Shown: positions 14,371 to 14,465 of the stretch, piece by piece | How the letters are laid out: each line of letters starts with the position of its first letter | How positions within the stretch are numbered: position 1 is the stretch's first letter | Notes under the pieces: generated by a model | The model's database searches: none | Told to the model about the DNA's origin: nothing | The model's input: only the letters and a program-made list of their open reading frames with translations | Position numbers and translations under genes: made by a program | Source: Hypholoma sublateritium FD-334 SS-4 | Lineage: Eukaryota > Basidiomycota > Agaricomycetes > Agaricales > Strophariaceae | Reading direction: 5' to 3' | Assembly (NCBI GenBank): GCA_000827495.1 | Contig: KN817530.1 | Span: 31,945 to 46,409, forward strand | DNA length: 14,465 nt

Positions 14371-14465
14371 TGTTACGCACAGCCTCATTTCACCACTACA
14401 TACGCATCCCGACTCATACTGACTCTGTACTATACTGCGCTTGCTGCGCCTACGTATCATTCTGA
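14371..14465 (+). repeat. 3' LTR, first 95 bp only
   Basis: Identical at all 95 positions to 6747-6841. The window ends inside U3, so the rest of the LTR and the right target duplication are not visible. Confidence 0.93.

Larger units (their letters stand above)
6747..14465 (+). mobile_element. Ty3/gypsy chromovirus-type LTR retrotransposon with extra post-pol module (3' LTR incomplete)
   Basis: The order is 5' LTR, self-priming site, gag, pol (protease, RT, RNase H, integrase, chromodomain), extra ORFs, purine-rich tract, start of the 3' LTR. The RT-RNase H-integrase order marks Ty3/gypsy, and the C-terminal chromodomain marks the chromovirus group. The first 95 bp of both LTRs are identical and pol has no certain stop, so the insertion looks recent. 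A non-autonomous hAT element (13459-14207) lies inside. Without the 749-bp MITE and 8-bp duplication, the span from 5' LTR to 3' LTR start would be 6867 bp. The flanking duplication cannot be checked; the 5 bp before the 5' LTR are GTTAC. Confidence 0.93.

Noticed and set aside
1..14465. CRISPR array, rRNA, or bacterial operon features
   Set aside because: No regularly spaced direct repeats, no rRNA-like stretches, and gene structure is eukaryotic.

Overview
The window reads as repeat-rich nuclear DNA of a basidiomycete fungus, probably an agaricomycete (inference). Reasons: 47-52 bp GT-AG introns in a Myb/SANT-like gene, a pyrimidine-rich leader before an ACC-ATG start, a Ty3/gypsy chromovirus of fungal type, and fragments of Ty1/copia, LINE and PIF/Harbinger elements. 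No cellular housekeeping gene is present. Eleven isolated N bases all fall inside or beside mobile elements.

Left part (1-5000), a repeat graveyard. After AT-rich DNA (1-540) and a G-rich tract (about 725-985) come a tRNA-like Pol III signal (1104-1179), a palindrome-rich foldback element (1221-1615) and a poly(A)-tailed retroposon tail (about 1645-1835). That retroposon interrupts the integrase of a minus-strand Ty1/copia Gag-Pol fragment (1836 to about 3228). The copia fragment abuts a plus-strand LINE remnant (RNase H and C-terminal Cys/His motif, about 3230-4113). A tRNA-headed SINE with a poly(A) tail follows (4526-4994) and shares its last ~165 bp with the retroposon at 1645-1835.

Middle part (5000-6746), a PIF/Harbinger remnant. 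An apparently intact three-exon Myb/SANT-like gene (5213-6202, 296 aa) converges on the C-terminal stub of a Harbinger DDE transposase (6295 to about 6609, minus). The stub ends at a tRNA-headed SINE-like remnant (6611-6746).

Right part (6747-14465), a chromovirus-type Ty3/gypsy element. The 5' LTR is 318 bp (6747-7064) with 8-bp perfect ends. The 3' LTR is cut by the window edge, and its first 95 bp match the 5' LTR exactly. The predicted mRNA 5' end is complementary to the sequence 2 nt after the LTR, which is the layout of Tf1-type self-priming. Gag (7274-8266) is followed in the -1 frame by Pol: protease, RT, RNase H, integrase, GPF motif, chromodomain (8236-12243).

The unusual part is what follows the chromodomain: a coding-like ORF overprinted on the pol 3' end, an internal TATA box, a 59-codon ORF, and a 300-plus-residue protein with two CCHC zinc knuckles. 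A 749-bp hAT-type MITE (13459-14207) has inserted into that last gene with a perfect 8-bp target duplication. The severed reading frame continues in phase beyond the MITE to a stop 34 bp before the 3' LTR. The right half is therefore nested: hAT MITE in chromovirus in SINE-like sequence in Harbinger remnant. The accessory module between pol and the 3' LTR is the best candidate for something undescribed.
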